From NCBI RefSeq assembly GCF_001552195.1, contig NZ_BCQS01000044.1, forward strand, positions 1 to 58,661: a DNA stretch of 58,661 bases, read 5' to 3'. Below the pieces are notes generated by a model. It was not told the DNA's origin. It did no database searches and was given only the letters and a program-made list of their open reading frames with translations. The DNA is from Actinomadura latina NBRC 106108 (GTDB taxonomy: Bacteria; Actinomycetota; Actinomycetes; Streptosporangiales; Streptosporangiaceae). Shown one piece after another: positions 43,153 to 51,952 of the stretch; position 1 is the first letter of the stretch, and every line of letters starts with the position of its first letter. A program made the position numbers and the translations under genes.

Positions 43153-43512
43153 GTGCGTGTGGTCTGGGAACCACGCTGGCGAGCGCTCGTCCGACGCTTC
43201 GGTGGCTGGCGCCGTCAGCGAAAGAACCGGGATGGCGATTCCGGTGATGTCGTCGACGCTGCGGTGCAGATCGGCGACGCGGCAACGTCGGGTTCGGGCG
43301 GGGGCAGGGCAGGCGGCTTCGACCTTGGCAACGCGATCATCGTCCTCGTGGTCGTCTTCCTCCCGGTCATCGCTGTCGCCGCGCTGTTCTGGTGGGTGCT
43401 GCTTCCGCTGCTTGTGATCGCCTTCGACCTCATAATCGTGGTTGTGGCGCTTGTGAAGCGGAATGTTGTTCCGCCGGCCGCGGACGGTGGAGGCGACGGC
43501 AGGCAGCGGTGA
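43153..43512 (+). CDS. Small two-TM membrane protein (hypothetical)
   Basis: A 119-aa frame with a basic N-terminus (VRVVWEPRWRALVRRFGGWR), an acidic/Gly-rich linker and a long hydrophobic stretch (NAIIVLVVVFLPVIAVAALF, then WWVLLPLLVIAFDLIIVVVALV) giving two TM helices. The GTG at 43153 is a guess; no good Shine-Dalgarno is seen. No family recognised. Confidence 0.5.
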   Translation: MRVVWEPRWRALVRRFGGWRRQRKNRDGDSGDVVDAAVQIGDAATSGSGGGRAGGFDLGNAIIVLVVVFLPVIAVAALFWWVLLPLLVIAFDLIIVVVALVKRNVVPPAADGGGDGRQR

Positions 43513-43770
43513 GAGGGTCATCGAGAGGTCGTGGGATGGCGTGCGGCGGTGCGTAGGCACGATGAGATCGCGGAGTTGCCGCGTCGGGGGGCAACGGCCC
43601 GTCGATGTCCTGAGCCTGGCGCGGTAGTTGGATGCACGTTCCGGTATTGCCCTCGACCGCGCGCGTTCGGCACCGCCCTGCCATAGCCGATCACAGTGCG
43701 TGCAGGCGGACCAGATCGAGCGGTTACAGCAGTGGAGCAGCGTCGGTCGAGGGACACTCGCCAAACCGGG

Positions 43771-43983
43771 TCAGTTCCAGGGATCGGCGTTCGGATTCTC
43801 GCCGAGCATCCGCGCGCTTTCCAGACACAAGTCTCTGCCGAACAACTGGTTGCCACGGGAGTCGGTGCCCCATGCGTCGTCAGCGCATGCAGCGATTGCG
43901 CGCCATGTGCAGCCTTCAGCCCGCCATTGCCTGACTTGCCGCGCGATGTCCATGGTCAGGGTCAGTCCCCATGTCTCCAGCAC
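43771..43983 (-). CDS. Conserved small actinobacterial protein
   Basis: A 70-aa protein with a helix-turn-helix-like start (DIARQVRQWRAEGCTWRAIA) and a conserved-looking end (GNQLFGRDLCLESARMLGEN). I recall similar small proteins in other actinomycetes, with the same WGTDSRGNQLFG core. A second ATG (MDIARQ) is ten residues in. Function unknown; possibly DNA-binding. Confidence 0.6.
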   Translation of the reverse strand: MLETWGLTLTMDIARQVRQWRAEGCTWRAIAACADDAWGTDSRGNQLFGRDLCLESARMLGENPNADPWN

Positions 43984-44360
43984 GCGCCAAATCTAGGCTG
44001 AGCGCCTTGACCTCGCCACCTGTACATCCGGATCTGCCGCCGATCGTTCATTCGCGCCGAAGCTGAGTGTTGGTGGGGCGGGCCGAGCGCGGGTCTGATT
44101 GTGGCTCCGCTCTTGGCTCACCTTGACAGGTCCGCGGGGACCGGCAGGTCCAGTGCAGCGAGGAAACGACCGGTTCCCAGCTTCACGAACATCTTTTCAT
44201 CTTCGGGTTGGTCGACGTCTTCGCCCTCATCTGCATCAACCTCCGGACACCATCCCGGCCGCCGCTCGATCACCGGCCCCGGCATCTGCTGCTCGAACCC
44301 TGAAGTACACGTCTTCCGACTTTGGCGCGCTCGGATTCGCGGATATGTGCCTGACCTTCT
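43984..44360. other. Intergenic region, no gene seen
   Basis: 377 bases upstream of the membrane protein at 44361. I see no gene with family character and no clear repeat. Confidence 0.4.
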
Positions 44361-45731
44361 GTGAAGGGAGAGGAAACCAGTCGGGAAGACCTCTGGTCGC
44401 GGGCTGTGCTGCCCCGTAAGGTGACAGGGGTGATCGGCAAGCTGAAGAACCTGTTGAACCGGGTGGCCACTGACGCCAACCTTGACCTCTACTGCCTGAT
44501 CATCACCGCGTTGGTGTTCACCGTGCTGGGGGGCTTCGGTGTCTCCGACGTGAAGATGCTTTCGTCCGCCGTCCTCGCACTGCTGGCCTTCCTCGCATTC
44601 TCGCAGATCAGATCCCGGAACCAGATCGGCGCGATCGCACGACAGCGGGCGAGCGAAGATGCGATCCCACTGCACAAGGAGTTTCCGGCGGAGTACCACG
44701 CGCGCCGGGCAGGGGCACGGACTTTCTTGTTCATCGGCATCGCGGGATCGAGAACGGTCCAGACAATGCGTAGCGATCTCCAGCGGTCATTGCGGACAGG
44801 CGGAAAGGCCCACGTTCTGCTTCTCGACCCGACCGACGAAAGACTCGTCCGCGAAGCGACCCACAACCACGCTTCGGATGTCAGCCCCGCGAGACTGCGT
44901 GCGCGCATCGAGGCCACCTTGGACGACTTGACCCATCTGCGCGACTCGACAGGTGGTGAGCTAGAGGTCCGGGTGAGCCCGTTCGTTCCCAAGATCGGGT
45001 TTAACGGAATCGATCTGGACTCCCGCGATGGCGCGATCCTCGTACAGCACTACGAGCACCGGTCAGAGCGCGAAGCCACCCCGATTCTGTACCTCGAACA
45101 TCGGGACGGCTACTGGTTCGATCATTTCGTGGCCGAGGCCCGCCGCATGTGGGCTGACGGGCTTCCCTGGCCGCTGGAACACGAAGGCCGCCTGGCAAGG
45201 ATGGAGCGCCCGTCATTCGCGGACGAATTCGGCGAAGAACTCGATCTCCGGCTCACCTCATCCCGACAACTGTTTATCACTGGCGTCGCCCGTAACAACC
45301 TCGTGCACACCCGATACAGCGTCCTCGAACACCTCTTACGGGACGGCTGCCAGATCCGCATCCTCCTTATCGATCCCGACTCGCCAGCCGTGGCGATCGC
45401 CGCGGACCGCTACTACGTCGAGCGCTCCGCGGCCAGCCTAAGCGAACGCATCCGCCATACCCTGCGCATACTAGAAGAACTCAGCCGCACCACAGATGGG
45501 CTGGCCGTCCGGCTCACCGACCACCCTCTTGCGCTCGGAATCCTCGCCACGGATTGGCCCGACCTGGACACTGGGACACCACCCGCCCTCTTCCTTGAGT
45601 ACTACACCTACCAGGCCCCCGGTGAGCCAAAATTCACTCTGCAACCGGAGGATCCGTGGTTCCCTCATTTCCTCGACGAGGCCACGATTCTCTGGGATGC
45701 CGCGAGGCCCTACGCCTTCTCCGTTGGTTGA
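44361..45731 (+). CDS. Two-TM protein with tandem duplicated DUF5919-like domain
   Basis: A 456-aa protein. Two TM helices (about 42-60 and 66-81) are followed by two homologous cytoplasmic domains (about 114-270 and 297-452). Shared landmarks: FLFIGIAG / LFITGVAR, HVLLLDPTDERLV / RILLIDPDSPAVA, RARIEATLDDLTHL / SERIRHTLRILEEL, PILYLEH / ALFLEYY and WFDHFVAEARRMWADG / WFPHFLDEATILWDAA. The domain recalls DUF5919, which occurs after HTH domains in actinobacteria. The start at 44361 (GTG) is uncertain; a GTG at 44421 is also possible. It lies alone in the mobile region, so a sensing or defence role is speculation. Confidence 0.8.
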   Translation: MKGEETSREDLWSRAVLPRKVTGVIGKLKNLLNRVATDANLDLYCLIITALVFTVLGGFGVSDVKMLSSAVLALLAFLAFSQIRSRNQIGAIARQRASEDAIPLHKEFPAEYHARRAGARTFLFIGIAGSRTVQTMRSDLQRSLRTGGKAHVLLLDPTDERLVREATHNHASDVSPARLRARIEATLDDLTHLRDSTGGELEVRVSPFVPKIGFNGIDLDSRDGAILVQHYEHRSEREATPILYLEHRDGYWFDHFVAEARRMWADGLPWPLEHEGRLARMERPSFADEFGEELDLRLTSSRQLFITGVARNNLVHTRYSVLEHLLRDGCQIRILLIDPDSPAVAIAADRYYVERSAASLSERIRHTLRILEELSRTTDGLAVRLTDHPLALGILATDWPDLDTGTPPALFLEYYTYQAPGEPKFTLQPEDPWFPHFLDEATILWDAARPYAFSVG

Positions 45732-46146
45732 CCGGGGCTCGACCTGGATCGCCTCCACAATTCAGCGCCTGGCCAAGCGTCGGACTTCGGTTGTGTCTCC
45801 AGAACCATCCTCGGCATTTGGATTTCGGGATTTTGCGGGACCGGTCCGTACGGCGGCTGGGGCTGGTGGGACAGGAGATCGGCGTCCCTGCGGGCGAACT
45901 GAGCAGCCGCGGGCGCCTCCGGCTTGGACCACCTGTTCGTCGACGCCGACGCGGTGCCCACGCTGGTGGAGGTTAGCGAGCTTCTGACACCCGCGTCGCC
46001 GTACACGGTGAGGCAAGCACCTCCGAGTCGGTGTCGCTGCGGTGTCGCGCACGTCGGTGGCCAGCACCGCGGCGGGGCCATCTGCGTAGGTCCGCGCATC
46101 GATGCGATCGACACGGAACTGCTCAATCACACCGAGGGCGCCAGCG
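45732..46146. other. Region with only uncertain frames
   Basis: 415 bases between the two-TM protein and the broken orphan gene. Open frames exist on both strands, but none shows a recognised family, and their codon patterns disagree. It may hold scrambled remnants of degraded genes. Confidence 0.35.
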
Positions 46147-46503
46147 CAGCTGATCAGCGAAGCCGGGGCCTACCCCAGCGTGATCGCCCACTACCCGATC
46201 AACGGTCAGCGACCCTCGACCTAGAACCTGTCCGCGCACCCCGGCGGCCGACCCGCCCTCTGGATCAACCTCGATACCCTGATCAAGCACCTGCCCGCCG
46301 ACACGGTCGCAACCTTCGTCGACAACCTGGCCGCCCTCCCGCCCCTCGAACCCGAGATCATCGACGCCCGCACCAAGGACTACGCAGCATGGCCCTCGGT
46401 CGGCGTCGACGACCTCGCGGCACACCCGGACAACCTCACCGCCCTCACCCATGCACTCGACCTGCTCACCTACCAGACCCCGACCGAACAACACCGCCAC
46501 TGA
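46147..46503 (+). pseudogene. Orphan conserved gene with in-frame TAG
   Basis: One frame reads QLISEAGAYPSVIAHYPING and QRPST, then a TAG (46222-46224), then NLSAHPGGRPALWINLDTLI, KHLPADTVATFVDNLAALPP and so on to TGA at 46501. A single TAG in place of a likely GAG (Glu) breaks an otherwise protein-like frame, so I call it a nonsense pseudogene. The frame opens upstream without a convincing start. Family unknown. Confidence 0.5.
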
Positions 46504-46616
46504 ACACGAAGCCGCCACAAGGTTCCGGCCAGTCGGCTCGCCGCCCGCCGAAGCCGCCGAGGCAACGCACTCTTCTGCCGCCGACCGCGCGGCTCTGCGA
46601 TGAGCGTACGTAGCAG

Positions 46617-46967
46617 TTATGCAGTGAACCCGGGGTGCTGGGGCCCCAGAGAACCCCAAGGCACTGGTGTGGCTGCGCGGTTCTGTCGGATTCTGGCCAG
46701 GGCGAGACGGGCGGCCTCGGTGCCTTCCTTGGTGAGCTGGTAGTAACGGCGGCGTGGGCGCCCCTCAGCCTCGTGCTCGGCCGGGTCTTCCCATCGGGAG
46801 GCGATCCAGTGACGCTGCTCCAAGCGGGTGATGATCGGGTACACGGTGCCCGAGGGCAGCCCGGTGGCCTGCACCATCTCCAACCCGTACCACTCCCGGG
46901 TCGGTTCGCTCAGTGCCTGCCGCAACACCATCTGCGTCTGCAGGGTCATCCGCGGTCCCTTAGCCAC
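46617..46967 (-). CDS. PadR-family transcriptional regulator
   Basis: A 116-aa PadR protein with winged HTH: TLQTQMVLRQALSEPTREWY, GLEMVQATGLPSGTVYPIIT and RLEQRHWIASRWEDP, then RPRRRYYQLTKEGTEAARLA. It overlaps the upstream membrane gene by 8 bases, so the pair form one transcript. PadR regulators usually control an adjacent transporter or detoxification gene; the membrane partner here is the only candidate. Confidence 0.9.
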   Translation of the reverse strand: MAKGPRMTLQTQMVLRQALSEPTREWYGLEMVQATGLPSGTVYPIITRLEQRHWIASRWEDPAEHEAEGRPRRRYYQLTKEGTEAARLALARIRQNRAATPVPWGSLGPQHPGFTA

Positions 46968-47250
46968 GTTGTTCCCCCTCTTTCTTGCCGATGTTCAGCC
47001 GCTCCCGGTCTGGCAAGTCGCCCGGAGAACTGCTGGGCGGGTTGGTGGGTGATTTCCGGTTGTGGTAGATCCCGTACAGTAATCCGATCACGGCGACGCC
47101 GACGCCAGTCGGCAACCCGACCGCCGGGAACACCGCCGCCAGCGCGGCCACTGCCACTCCGATCACCACGATGGCGGTGATCACCAGCACCTCGGCCGGG
47201 ATAAACACTCCACGCCGGTCGTCGTGACCGGCCTTGGTCTGCGCTCTCAT
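46960..47250 (-). CDS. Small membrane protein coupled to PadR
   Basis: A 96-aa protein with two adjacent TM helices (AEVLVITAIVVIGVAVAALA and FPAVGLPTGVGVAVIGLLYG), a short basic N-terminus and a Lys/Arg-rich tail. It overlaps padR by 8 bases. Function unknown; it may be a membrane sensor or regulatory partner of PadR. Confidence 0.7.
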   Translation of the reverse strand: MRAQTKAGHDDRRGVFIPAEVLVITAIVVIGVAVAALAAVFPAVGLPTGVGVAVIGLLYGIYHNRKSPTNPPSSSPGDLPDRERLNIGKKEGEQRG

Positions 47251-47293
47251 CTCACATCCCCATGCTGTTCAGCGGCTCGCTGTCGCTCGCAGG

Positions 47294-48010
47294 TCATACC
47301 GGCTCACGCCCCGTCTGCGGTCGGCGCAGAGCCCAACTCTCGTGGGGAGCTCCAGCGAGGAGGGAGCACATCTGCCGTGCCCGGGCACGCCGGCTGGGTA
47401 GCTCAGTGAGCAAGCCGGTCCATTCCTCGCGGTACCGGGCTCGGTCAGCGGTCGGTAGCACCGCTACCGCCACCTCCGTCAACCGCCTCGGCACACGCCC
47501 CAACCGTCGCTGCGGTACGGCCTTTGACTGCGAGACCAATTCAGTGAACACCCGCTCGCACGCATTCAGTGCTAGGGCCACCACCGGCCCCGCCCTGCGG
47601 ACAGCGCTCATCGCCCTCGGATACTCGAAAATGAAGGCGCCCTCAGGGTCCGGGTTCTCTGCCCACAGCATCTTCGCCGCGCAGTACGCCCCGAAGCCTG
47701 CTGCAAACTCCGCCTCCGCGCTAAACACGGAACCCGAGACCTTCGCACGAGCAGCCGCGCGCGCGGCGCGAGCCGCCGCGAAAGCCGCGTCCCCCGCCCG
47801 GTCCGTCGCGCGCGCTGTGAACGTCTCGTCGAGCGCGCGATTCGCGCGGGCCGCCGCATGCGCCGCGCGAGCCGCGCGGCGAGCGGCGCGAGACGGGTTC
47901 GCCGCGTTCGCCGCCTCGGCTGCGCGGGCCGCCGCGTGGGCCGACCGGATTACGGCATCAACGAACTCATGTATCTCCTCACGCGGACCCGCTCCTTCGG
48001 AAGACGTCAC
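47294..48010 (-). CDS. Ala/Arg-rich hypothetical protein
   Basis: A 238-aa protein whose N-terminal half is an extreme Ala/Arg-rich helix (AARAAHAAARANR style, ~20-110). The C-terminal region has a more ordinary composition (LPTADRARYREEWTGLLTEL, then RRARARQMCSLL) that resembles the short membrane-linked region seen in some actinobacterial proteins. It is likely to be expressed, but I cannot assign a function. Confidence 0.6.
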   Translation of the reverse strand: MTSSEGAGPREEIHEFVDAVIRSAHAAARAAEAANAANPSRAARRAARAAHAAARANRALDETFTARATDRAGDAAFAAARAARAAARAKVSGSVFSAEAEFAAGFGAYCAAKMLWAENPDPEGAFIFEYPRAMSAVRRAGPVVALALNACERVFTELVSQSKAVPQRRLGRVPRRLTEVAVAVLPTADRARYREEWTGLLTELPSRRARARQMCSLLAGAPHESWALRRPQTGREPV

Positions 48011-48316
48011 AGCCGCCCCTTGTCCATCGCGTCGTACCGGCTCTCAAGAGAGATGGCGTTGCGCCGCCCCCTAAGCTCGACCTCGTACTCTACATAGCTC
48101 GTGTAGGAGTATCGGCAGGAATAGCGAATTTCCTATCGCGACCGCAACCGCCCCTACCTGGCCAGACGAGCCCCACTGCTGCAGCGGCTCGATCACGGCC
48201 TCTATCAGCGCGCGACACCGCCCGGCGTCGCTACCGGCGCGACACCAGCGGAAAGCGACGATCGTCCGGGCCCGGGGAACAGCGGGCCAGTGACGTTTTC
48301 CCAGCGACTTCCATTC

Positions 48317-48378
48317 GGGCGTTATGGCTTTAACCTGCCATGACAGGCAGGATCGGGCAGACTCGCGAACATAACGCC
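48317..48378. repeat. Inverted repeat upstream of broken transposase
   Basis: GGCGTTATG (48317-48325) and CATAACGCC (48370-48378) form a 9-bp inverted pair. Inside it CCTGCC and GGCAGG make a second small pair. It lies about 80 bases before the transposase start and may be a terminal repeat or promoter hairpin of the IS. Confidence 0.5.
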
Positions 48379-48455
48379 ATGCCCCGAAACAAGCGCGGCG
48401 CCCCCGGTAGAAGAGGTCTCACCACAAGTCCTCGTCTGCCACCGAAAGGCGCCAC

Positions 48456-49040
48456 GTGGTCACCTATCCTGCCATGCTCGACGTCCCACGCGAACTGATC
48501 CGCTTCGTCGCCGGCCTGCTGCGCGCCGAACGCCGGGCACGCGGGACCCGGAAGGGCACACGGCGCCTGACCTGCCGAAAGCAGGCCCTGTTCACGATCG
48601 CGTGGTTCCGGGACAAGCCCAACATCACCCGGCACGGCGCAGCCTTCGGGCTGTCGCAGTCGACCACCTACCGATACCTGCACGAGGCCATCGACGTCCT
48701 CGCCCATCGCGCCCCGGACCTGCACCAGGCCCTGGAGAAGGCCGTCGCCGACGGGCTGCCGCACCTGGAGATGGACGGCAAGATCTTCGCAACCGACCGG
48801 TGCCGCCACAAGACCGTGAGCGTGAAGGGCGAAACGATCGACGCCTGGTTCTCGGGAAAGACCGGCGGTTTCGGCGGCCAGGTCCAGATGCTGTCCGAAC
48901 CCGACGGCTTCCCCATCTGGTTCAGCGACGTCCTGCCCGGTGGAGTCGTCGATATCGAAGCGGCCCGCGCACTGGTCCTGCCGACGCTCTACCCCTACGC
49001 CACGACGATGCCGGTTCTGGCCGACCCCGGCTACCAAGGC
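48456..49040 (+). pseudogene. IS5-like transposase, 3' truncated
   Basis: Reads as the N-terminal ~195 aa of an IS5/DDE_Tnp_4-type transposase. It has an HTH (PNITRHGAAFGLSQSTTYRY) and the first catalytic Asp region (LPHLEMDGKIFATDRCRHKT). The last recognised segment is VLADPGYQG. After about 49040 the sequence becomes the end of a terD fragment read in reverse, so the rest of the transposase is deleted. It cannot be active. Confidence 0.8.
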
Positions 49041-49485
49041 TCAGCTCCCCGAAGATGAACGCGGTCTCGGTGTCGGCGTCGGCGATGTCGAAGGTCAGCA
49101 GCACCTCTCCGGCGCTGTCGGAGGTGGTCAGCCGCAGATCGTCCAGTCCACCGAACGTCGCACCCGCGTAACGGCTGGCGGCGATGACAACGCGCTGCAC
49201 CTCGGGCCGCACCGCGCCCAGGTCGACCAGGATGCGGTCCTCGCTGCCGGTGGCGGTGGGCGCCTTGCCCAACAGGCGCACCGATTCGTCAGCGGTGGCG
49301 GGCTGGTTGTAGAAGACGAAGTCGGCGTCGCTGCCGACCTTGCCTTCGGCGTCGACCAAGAGCACCGAAACATCGGCCTCACCTTCGCCAGAAGGATCGA
49401 TCCAGCTCAACGCCACGGTGAACGGGCCGGTCGCCGTGGTCAGGCCGGACAGGTCAATGTTGGCGCCCTTGATCATCTGATGCAC
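49041..49485 (-). pseudogene. terD: TerD-family gene, C-terminus lost at an IS junction
   Basis: From the GTG at 49485 it reads a TerD/TerE-type calcium-binding stress protein: KGANIDLSGLTTATGPFTVA, LSWIDPSGEGEADVSVLLVD, then SDADFVFYNQPATADESVRL and a DxDxET-like end. TerD proteins are ~190 aa; here recognisable sequence ends at IFGEL (~49041) where IS sequence begins, so about 40 residues are missing. The frame continues into meaningless Arg/Gly-rich sequence before a stop at 48922. Confidence 0.82.
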
Positions 49486-49785
49486 TGTGTCTACTCCTCT
49501 ACTCGCCCTGATCTCGCGCGTACAGCGGGAGCCATGACGCCGCAATCCGTGGAAACACGTAGTGCGATCAACTGCATGCGCAGTGCCAGCGTACGCTGAT
49601 CAGTCGCCGTGAAGCCCGACTCGGTATGGAGGGGCCGCACCCGGCCACACATCACGGCAGCCGGAGTAGACCGAGTCGGACCCCAGAGCCAGAAAGCGAA
49701 CTGTATCCAGCCCACGTAGGATCCTTGGCGTGATCGCTGAGTGATGGTCTCCGGCCGACAGGCGAGGCGGCGGCGTGGTGGGCCG

Positions 49786-50210
49786 TCAACGCAGCTTCAC
49801 TCCGTACACATGATCGACCGTCATCGCCATGAGGACCCTGCGGTCGGACACCATCGCCGAACGGTATTCATCCCAATCCGGATGTTCTCCCGATGCGTTG
49901 CGGTAGTAGTCCACCAGCGCCTCGACCTCGGGACCGCGAGGGTCGGTCCCGGGCCTGGTGAGCGGTACCGTGCCCTCGGCGGTGGCCCACGCCCAGCCGT
50001 CGGGGCTGGTGACCTCCAGGGCGGCCCGCGGCGAAGGTTCGCGGTCTTGGCCCGGCCCTCGGTCATCGAAACGTAGATGACACCGGCCTCCCAGTCGAAG
50101 AAGGGCATGATCGGGGAAAGCTGCGGGCGGCCGTCCGATTTGATCGTCGCAAGGACGCCGAGCCGGCTCTCCGCGAGCAGCGTGCATGGATCGAACGATG
50201 TGGCGCTCAT
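49786..50210 (-). pseudogene. PPOX-class F420/FMN-binding protein, frameshifted
   Basis: The first half (from ATG 50210) reads MSATSFDPCTLLAESRLGVL, ATIKSDGRPQLSPIMPFFDW and KTANLRR. The family pattern then resumes in another frame as AALEVTSPDGWAWATAEGTV, PLTRPGTDPRGPEVEALVDY and ends VYGVKLR at 49786. The switch is near 50030, in a GC-rich stretch where a few bases of the RRDPRAALEV junction look missing. The family binds F420 or FMN and reduces small molecules. It is either a true pseudogene or a sequencing error. Confidence 0.75.
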
Positions 50211-50440
50211 GCCCATGGCAAAGCCCCGACCTGATGCCGCTATTCCGGTGGGTTGACCGGAGCCCGACCACACCCGCTTCTGCCGCCCGTCGGATGCTCG
50301 ACCGCGATCTTGGAGCCCAGTCGAAGGCCACCCGCCGCCCTCGTGCCGATGAGCGTGCCCAGGCGAGAACGCCTCCTCGCCGGCGTCGGAGAATTGCGGA
50401 GGCAGCCGTCGTGCGACGACCGATTCCACGGACTCAAGGG

Positions 50441-51244
50441 TCAGCGCGATTCGCGGACCAACTCCACGGCCTCCCGGACGTCCGGGTGCGGGTCGTCGGC
50501 GAGGCCGTCCAGCAACTCGGCGACGCCGGGAGTGGACCAGCGGGCGACGGCGAACACCATCTCTTCCCGCACCTGAGGGTCCGGGTGGCCGGCGAGGTGA
50601 GCCAGCTCCGGCAGCGGACCGCGCCGACGCGTGCCGAACCACCCCAGCGCTTCTCGCAGCGCGGCCGGGTCTCCGGGGTCTCCGGCCGCTGCGATCTTTG
50701 CGAGCAACTCCCTGACCGGTGGCGCCGGACCGTCCATCGGGTGCGGCAACCGTTCGAGCAGGCGCCGCGCTCCGTAGCCGCCGCGCTCCCGGCACCCGAG
50801 GCAGCTGCATGGACGCACGCCGTGCGCGTCCGGCCGGTACCGCCAGCCGACCACTTGCGGCGCGGCACGGATCCTGTGCACCTCGCGAGGCCGGATCGCC
50901 CGGGGGACGAACACCTCCCATCCGCGGGGGTCCTCAAGTGCCGCGATCCGCCGGACCGCCTCTGCCGCCGAAACGGTGACCTGGGCGTGCCGTGCCCGCT
51001 CGGCGTAATGCCCGGCCAGTACGTGCTGAGCGTCGTCCAGCCGCACGTGGACGGCCACCAACCGTCCCTTGCCACCGAAACGGGCCAACTCGCGCAGCCA
51101 TTGGTGGGTGAGGGTGAACGACCACAGCACTGGGAAGACGTACACCCCGCGCGCACCGTCCTGTCCGTGGCTTTCCGCACGAATCCCGGACCGCCGGATG
51201 CGCGACGCGTTCGCCGCCGAGGTCAGGTGCACGAACATCGCCAT
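50441..51244 (-). CDS. Possible ADP-ribosyltransferase-like protein with HEAT repeats
   Basis: A 267-aa protein. The N-terminal ~130 aa (FVHLTSAANASRIRRSGIRA, GVYVFPV, WLRELARFGGKGRLVAVHVR, GWEVFVPRAIRPREVHRIR) recalls the ART/DarT-type fold: a His-x-Thr near the start, a glycine turn and a Glu-containing strand before the end. A Cys cluster (RPCSCLGCRERGGYGARRLL) follows, then two or three HEAT-like repeats (~190-265: DPQVREEMVFAVARWSTPGV, DPHPDVREAVELVRESR). The NAD-binding assignment is inference. I chose ATG 51244; the longer frame upstream is non-coding-like. Confidence 0.7.
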   Translation of the reverse strand: MAMFVHLTSAANASRIRRSGIRAESHGQDGARGVYVFPVLWSFTLTHQWLRELARFGGKGRLVAVHVRLDDAQHVLAGHYAERARHAQVTVSAAEAVRRIAALEDPRGWEVFVPRAIRPREVHRIRAAPQVVGWRYRPDAHGVRPCSCLGCRERGGYGARRLLERLPHPMDGPAPPVRELLAKIAAAGDPGDPAALREALGWFGTRRRGPLPELAHLAGHPDPQVREEMVFAVARWSTPGVAELLDGLADDPHPDVREAVELVRESR

Positions 51245-51301
51245 GACCCGGCATCCTAAACGACCGGTTTCGCGGGGAACATCGTCCAATCGGCAGTAAC
51301 G

Positions 51302-51324
51302 CCCACAAGTATCCGCTCTTGCCG
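51302..51324 (-). promoter_or_regulatory. Shared upstream element, copy 2
   Basis: Minus-strand CGGCAnnnGCGGATACTTGTGGG, identical to the element at 43023-43045 except in the three spacer bases, and 57 bases before the HEAT-protein ATG. Two genes of the accessory region share it at nearly the same distance. Confidence 0.55.
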
Positions 51325-51426
51325 CAGGAGCAATGCTCATGACCTGTGGATCGGGATCGGGAGGGCGTACCTTCCCGAGTGATCGAGTAGGCCGACGTTG
51401 CAGCGTCGGTCGGGAAGGCGCGCCCT

Positions 51427-51773
51427 GTGCTCACGGTGGTCAACGACGGGTCGACGCGAGACGGTTCTCTGATCGATGAGATCGTCCGGGAAGGAGCCCG
51501 GCGGATGCTCTCGACTTCCCCGCCGAACACCGGATCCACCTGCGCACGACCAATCCGATCGAGTCGACCTTCGCCACCGTGCGCCTGCGAACGAAGGTCA
51601 CCAAAGGCGCTGGCAGCCGGGCCACGGCCCTGGGCATGGTCTTCAAACTGATCGAGTCCGCACAAGCCCGCTGGCGCGCGATCAACGCGCCCCATCTCGT
51701 CGCGCTCGTGCGGGCCGGCGCCCGCGTCGAACCAGGCCACCTGGTCGAGCGGCCCGAAGGAGCCGCCGCATGA
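51427..51773 (+). pseudogene. IS256-family transposase, internally deleted
   Basis: The start (from GTG 51427) reads LTVVNDGSTRDGSLIDEIVR and EGARRMLS, the family N-terminus. The sequence then jumps, in another frame, to the C-terminal end IHLRTTNPIESTFATVRLRT, KVTKGAGSRATALGMVFKL and RWRAINAPHLVALVRAGA, ending at 51773. More than 300 central residues, including most of the catalytic core, are gone. It could serve only as a substrate for an intact transposase. Confidence 0.82.
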
Positions 51774-51952
51774 CCAGCCACAACACAGACGGGAAGCCCA
51801 CCCGCGACGAGCATCAGCGATTCGCTCACTACCTGCAAGACCTGGGCATCGTCGGTGTGGCAGACGGCCGACCTGGTGACACCGGTCAGACGATCAACCG
51901 TTCGCGTCAGGCGATCAACTGCGGCGGCGCGGACGAGGCGAGGCTGGACGGC

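Noticed and set aside
47395..47425. GGGTAGCTCAGTGAG, resembling a tRNA D-arm
   Set aside because: No acceptor or T-arm pairs around it, and it lies in the antisense of a coding frame.
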